This document shows positions 1 to 6,175 of a stretch of 6,175 bases of DNA, piece after piece. The position numbers were made by a program, and so were the translations under genes. Where the stretch lies: assembly GCA_903950295.1 (NCBI GenBank), contig CAJBAP010000004.1, positions 1-6,175 of the forward strand, written 5' to 3'. Origin of the DNA: an uncultured Rhodocyclaceae bacterium (GTDB taxonomy: Bacteria > Pseudomonadota > Gammaproteobacteria > Burkholderiales > Rhodocyclaceae). Position 1 is the first letter of the stretch; every line of letters starts with the position of its first letter. A model generated the notes under the pieces. The model did no database searches. It was not told where the DNA came from and worked only from the letters and a program-made list of their open reading frames with translations.

Positions 1-3388
<3,388 letters not shown>

Positions 3389-3389
<1 letters not shown>

Positions 3390-6175
3390 CACGCCGCCTC
3401 TTTTTCGGTCATGCGCAAGGCTTCCTGAATATCGACCTCCACCACGCGCGACACGCCCTGCTCCTGCATCGTCACGCCAATCAACTGCTGCGCCATTTCC
3501 ATGGTGATCTTGCTGTGCGTGATGAAGACAAACTGAGTCTGGCGCGACATGCGCTTGACCATCTCGCAATAACGCACGGTGTTTGAATCGTCGAGCGGCG
3601 CATCCACCTCGTCGAGCATGCAGAACGGCGCCGGGTTGAGCTGGAACAGCGCGAACACCAGCGCGATGGCCGTCAGCGCCTTTTCACCGCCCGACAGCAG
3701 GTGGATGGTCGAATTGCGCTTGCCCGGCGGCTGCGGCATGATCTGGATGCCGGCATCGAGAATCTCTTCGCCGGTGAGGATCAAGCGGGCTTCGCCGCCA
3801 CCAAACAACTCGGGGAAGAGCACGCCGAAATGGGTATTGACGCTCTCGTAGGTCTCGCGCAACTGCTCACGGGTTTCGCGGTCGATGCGGCGGATCGCGT
3901 CTTCCAGTGTGCCGATCGCGGTGGCCAGGTCGGTCGATTGTTCGTCGAGGTAACCCTTGCGCTCACGGGCAGTCTTGAGTTCTTCCAGCGCTGCCAAGTT
4001 CACCGGCCCCAGTGTCTCGATCTCGGCAGTAAAGCGGGCAATGTCGCCCTGCAGCGTGCTGTCGCGCAGACTCGGCGTCAACTCGGCAGCCAGCGCGGCC
4101 TCGTCTTCCGGACTGACAACATGGGTTTCGATAAGGCGCTCCTGATATTGCTCGACATTCAGTTGCGCCGCCTGCTGCTTGAGCTTGAGGTCGTTGATCT
4201 TGTCACGCGCCGGCTGCAGGCCCTGCTCGAGCTTGAGGCGCTCCTCATCCACGGCACGCAACTGGCTGGCGGCGATTTCGAGCGCATTGCGCCGTTCCGC
4301 CAGCGCCGACTCTTGCGTGCTGCGTGTCGCCAACGCTGACTGCAACTGTTCCTGAATCACTGCATCGCTGATCGCCGCCAGATCCTGCTCGGCCACGGCA
4401 CGATCGGCAGCCACCTGAGCCAGTTGGCTTTGCGCCGTTTCGGCGGCGCGCGCGTTGTCGGCCAACTTGGAGTGGCACTCCTTTTCCGAAAAACCGGCAT
4501 CCTGCGCCTCGCGCGCCAACTGATGCTCCAGCGCCCGCACTTCGCGCAGGGCGGTATCACGCTGGCGTTGCAGTTCCAGGGCGGCATCCATGCCTGCACG
4601 TGCCTCGGCGAGCGCTTCACGGCTTCTCGCCGCCTCGTCCTCGGCACGTATCAACGCAGTCTTTTCTTCTTCCTCGACCCGCACGATTTCATCAAGGTCG
4701 CGCGTCATCTGGCCGGCGCGCTCATCGTAGCGGGCCTGCGCCTGGGAGAGCTTGAGAGCCTCGACCTGTGCGGCATGCAAACGTTGCTGCGCTTCCTGAA
4801 GCAAGCGGCGTGTTTCAGTCAGCTGTTGTTGCCCGGCAGACACGGCAATTTCCGCCTCGGCCTGCACATCGCGCGCCTGCACTTCGGCGTCTTCCAAAGT
4901 AGCAAGTTGCGCCGCCAGTTCGTCAATTTCGCGCTGGCGCTCGATGACGCCATGCGTTTTCGCATCAGGCGAATAGAGCGTCAAGCCAGCAGGGGTTGCC
5001 AGATGGCCGGCACGGCTGATGCGCCAACCGCCACCACTGACCAGTGCATCGTCACCCTCGACAACACGCACCTCGCCCAGCCACTCGTCCAGCACCGGCA
5101 CCCAGCGCGGGTCGGAACAGCGAACCCGGGAACGCAGGAAGTCTGTGGCAACATTCGCAGCGACACCTTCGCGGCATAAAGCCAGCGCCACGGTGGCGGG
5201 CGGCGGAGAAACCAGCGCCAGTTCCAGCGTTTCCAGATTAGCTGGCACGGCCATCAGGCGTTCGCGCAGCACGGCCTCGACGGCGGTTTCCCAGCCCGGA
5301 TCGACCTGTAGCGCATGCCAAAGCGGCTCGGCGTCGGCCAGGCCCAGATCATTCAACCAACCCGAGAGATCACCGCCCTGCCCAACCCGCGCCTGCAATT
5401 GGGCCAGCGCATCGTGACGCGCCCGCGATGCGGTGACATTGCGATGAGCAGTTTGCAGAGCTTCACGCGCACTGCGCAAAGCGGCTTCCAGCGTCGGTTG
5501 CTGCACCTGCAATGCACCGAGCCGCTCCTGCGCCGTGTCGAGCGCAAGTTCGGCCTGGGCTTCGGTTTCCTGCGAGGTGGCCAATTGCACCGGATCCGGG
5601 GCATTCAGGCTGGCACGCTCGGTATCGATGCGCTGACGGCGCTGCGCCAGATTGTCGAGCGCACGCACGGCATGGCCGCGATCGGCTTCGGCCAAGCGCA
5701 GGCTCTGCTCGGCGACGTTCAGTGCTTTGCGCGCCTCGCCGGCCTGAACCTCAGCTGCCTTGACGGCATCCTCGGCTTCGGGCAAACGGGCGGCGGCTTC
5801 CTCGTGACGCGCACTAGCCGTAGCGGCACGGTCACGTGAATTTTCCAGCAGCGACTGCCAGCGGAAGTCCTCTTCCTCGACGCGCCGCATCTCGCCGGAC
5901 CAGTGCTGCTCCTGCACATCCAGTTGCGCCAGGCGGGTTTCCAGCCGCAAGCGCGAGTCGCGCAAATGGGCGATCTCGGACTCCAGCCGCTTCACCTCGG
6001 CATTGGCGGAATACATCTCGGCCTGGGCGGCATGCAGGGTATCGGAAGCAGCGAAATGGCCCTCGCGCGTCTGCTCCACGCGCGCCTCGATCTCGCGCAG
6101 CGAAGCCGTTTCGGCTTCGACGCGGTTGATGGCTTCCGCTACCAGCCGATCCAGCTTGATGGCCTCGGCCTGGGC
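3389..6175 (-). CDS. smc: Chromosome segregation ATPase SMC, C-terminal 928 residues (N-terminus off right edge)
   Basis: Smc is the ATPase of bacterial condensin. With ScpA and ScpB it compacts and segregates the chromosome; neither partner gene is in the window. The frame is open to the right edge, so the first roughly 240 residues, including Walker A, lie outside. Visible residues 1-261 are Ala/Glu/Arg/Gln-rich coiled coil. Residues about 262-405 form the hinge, ending in LTLYSPDAKTHGVIERQREI. A second coiled coil runs to about 715. The C-terminal ATPase head has GPVN (723-726), LFGGGEARL (about 790-798), PPGK (816-819), the ABC signature LSGGEK (827-832), Walker B FCMLDE (851-856) with catalytic E856, the D-loop region VDAPLDDSN and the switch histidine H887 in FVFITHS. 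The head is intact, with no frameshift or premature stop. The in-frame GTG at 6077-6079 is internal to coiled coil and is not the real start. The TGA at 3389-3391 overlaps the zipA ATG. Rad50/SbcC and MukB are excluded by the head motifs and hinge position. Confidence 0.97.
3397..3401 (-). promoter_or_regulatory. Ribosome binding site of zipA
   Basis: AGAGG on the minus strand, seven bases before the ATG at 3389, inside the last codons of smc. It decides the zipA start against the longer open frame, and it is the only convincing Shine-Dalgarno sequence at the three gene junctions here. Confidence 0.7.
4961..5392 (-). other. Smc hinge domain
   Basis: Globular, less charged region between the two coiled coils, visible residues about 262-405. 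It starts near RVGQGGDLSGWLNDL and ends at SPDAKTHGVIERQREI. The hinge forms the dimer interface and contacts DNA. WETAVEAVLRERL corresponds to the conserved (Y/W)E.A.E..L..RL segment of SMC hinges. The glycine-rich GG(V/I)xTGGS ending of many SMC hinges is not seen. Confidence 0.75.

Noticed and set aside
3390..3569. 60-codon upstream extension of zipA
   Set aside because: It would lie wholly within the conserved Smc head coding region and would bury the N-terminal membrane anchor. The ATG at 3389 has a Shine-Dalgarno and fits ZipA topology.
4424..5179. 251-codon open frame on the plus strand
   Set aside because: Antisense to the Smc coiled coil and hinge; composition mirrors the opposite strand and no motif is recognisable.
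6077..6079. GTG as the start of smc
   Set aside because: The frame continues without a stop to position 6175 with coiled-coil sequence, and an Smc starting here would lack the Walker A head.

Overview
The window is a compact stretch of core chromosome from a proteobacterium, most likely a betaproteobacterium and possibly of the Rhodocyclales. The reasons are the high GC content with GC-rich third codon positions, a ZipA ending in the LRLFS tail I associate with betaproteobacteria, a LigA close to the E. coli type, and the order smc-zipA-ligA-galU. The taxonomic guess comes from recalled protein character, not from a search.

All four genes lie on the minus strand, so the window reads right to left. 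From the right edge there is smc (chromosome-condensing ATPase, N-terminus cut off by the window), zipA (membrane-anchored FtsZ-binding division protein), ligA (NAD+-dependent DNA ligase, complete) and galU (UTP-glucose-1-phosphate uridylyltransferase, only its first 70 codons present). There is no intergenic DNA. Each junction overlaps by 1 to 4 bases (TGATG, TGATG, ATGA), and only zipA has a good Shine-Dalgarno sequence. This points to one polycistronic message with translational coupling. The promoter must lie beyond the right edge and the terminator beyond the left edge.

The genes join chromosome organisation (Smc), septum assembly (ZipA), Okazaki fragment sealing (LigA) and UDP-glucose supply for envelope polysaccharides (GalU). 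That is a growth and division housekeeping cluster. I see no mobile element, CRISPR array, RNA gene, toxin-antitoxin pair or defence system, and no clearly undescribed system.

The points most worth a second look are an apparent second, degenerate ZipA-like domain inside ZipA, a roughly 20-residue N-terminal extension of LigA built on a G/C-tract element with a G8 run, and the divergent Smc hinge.
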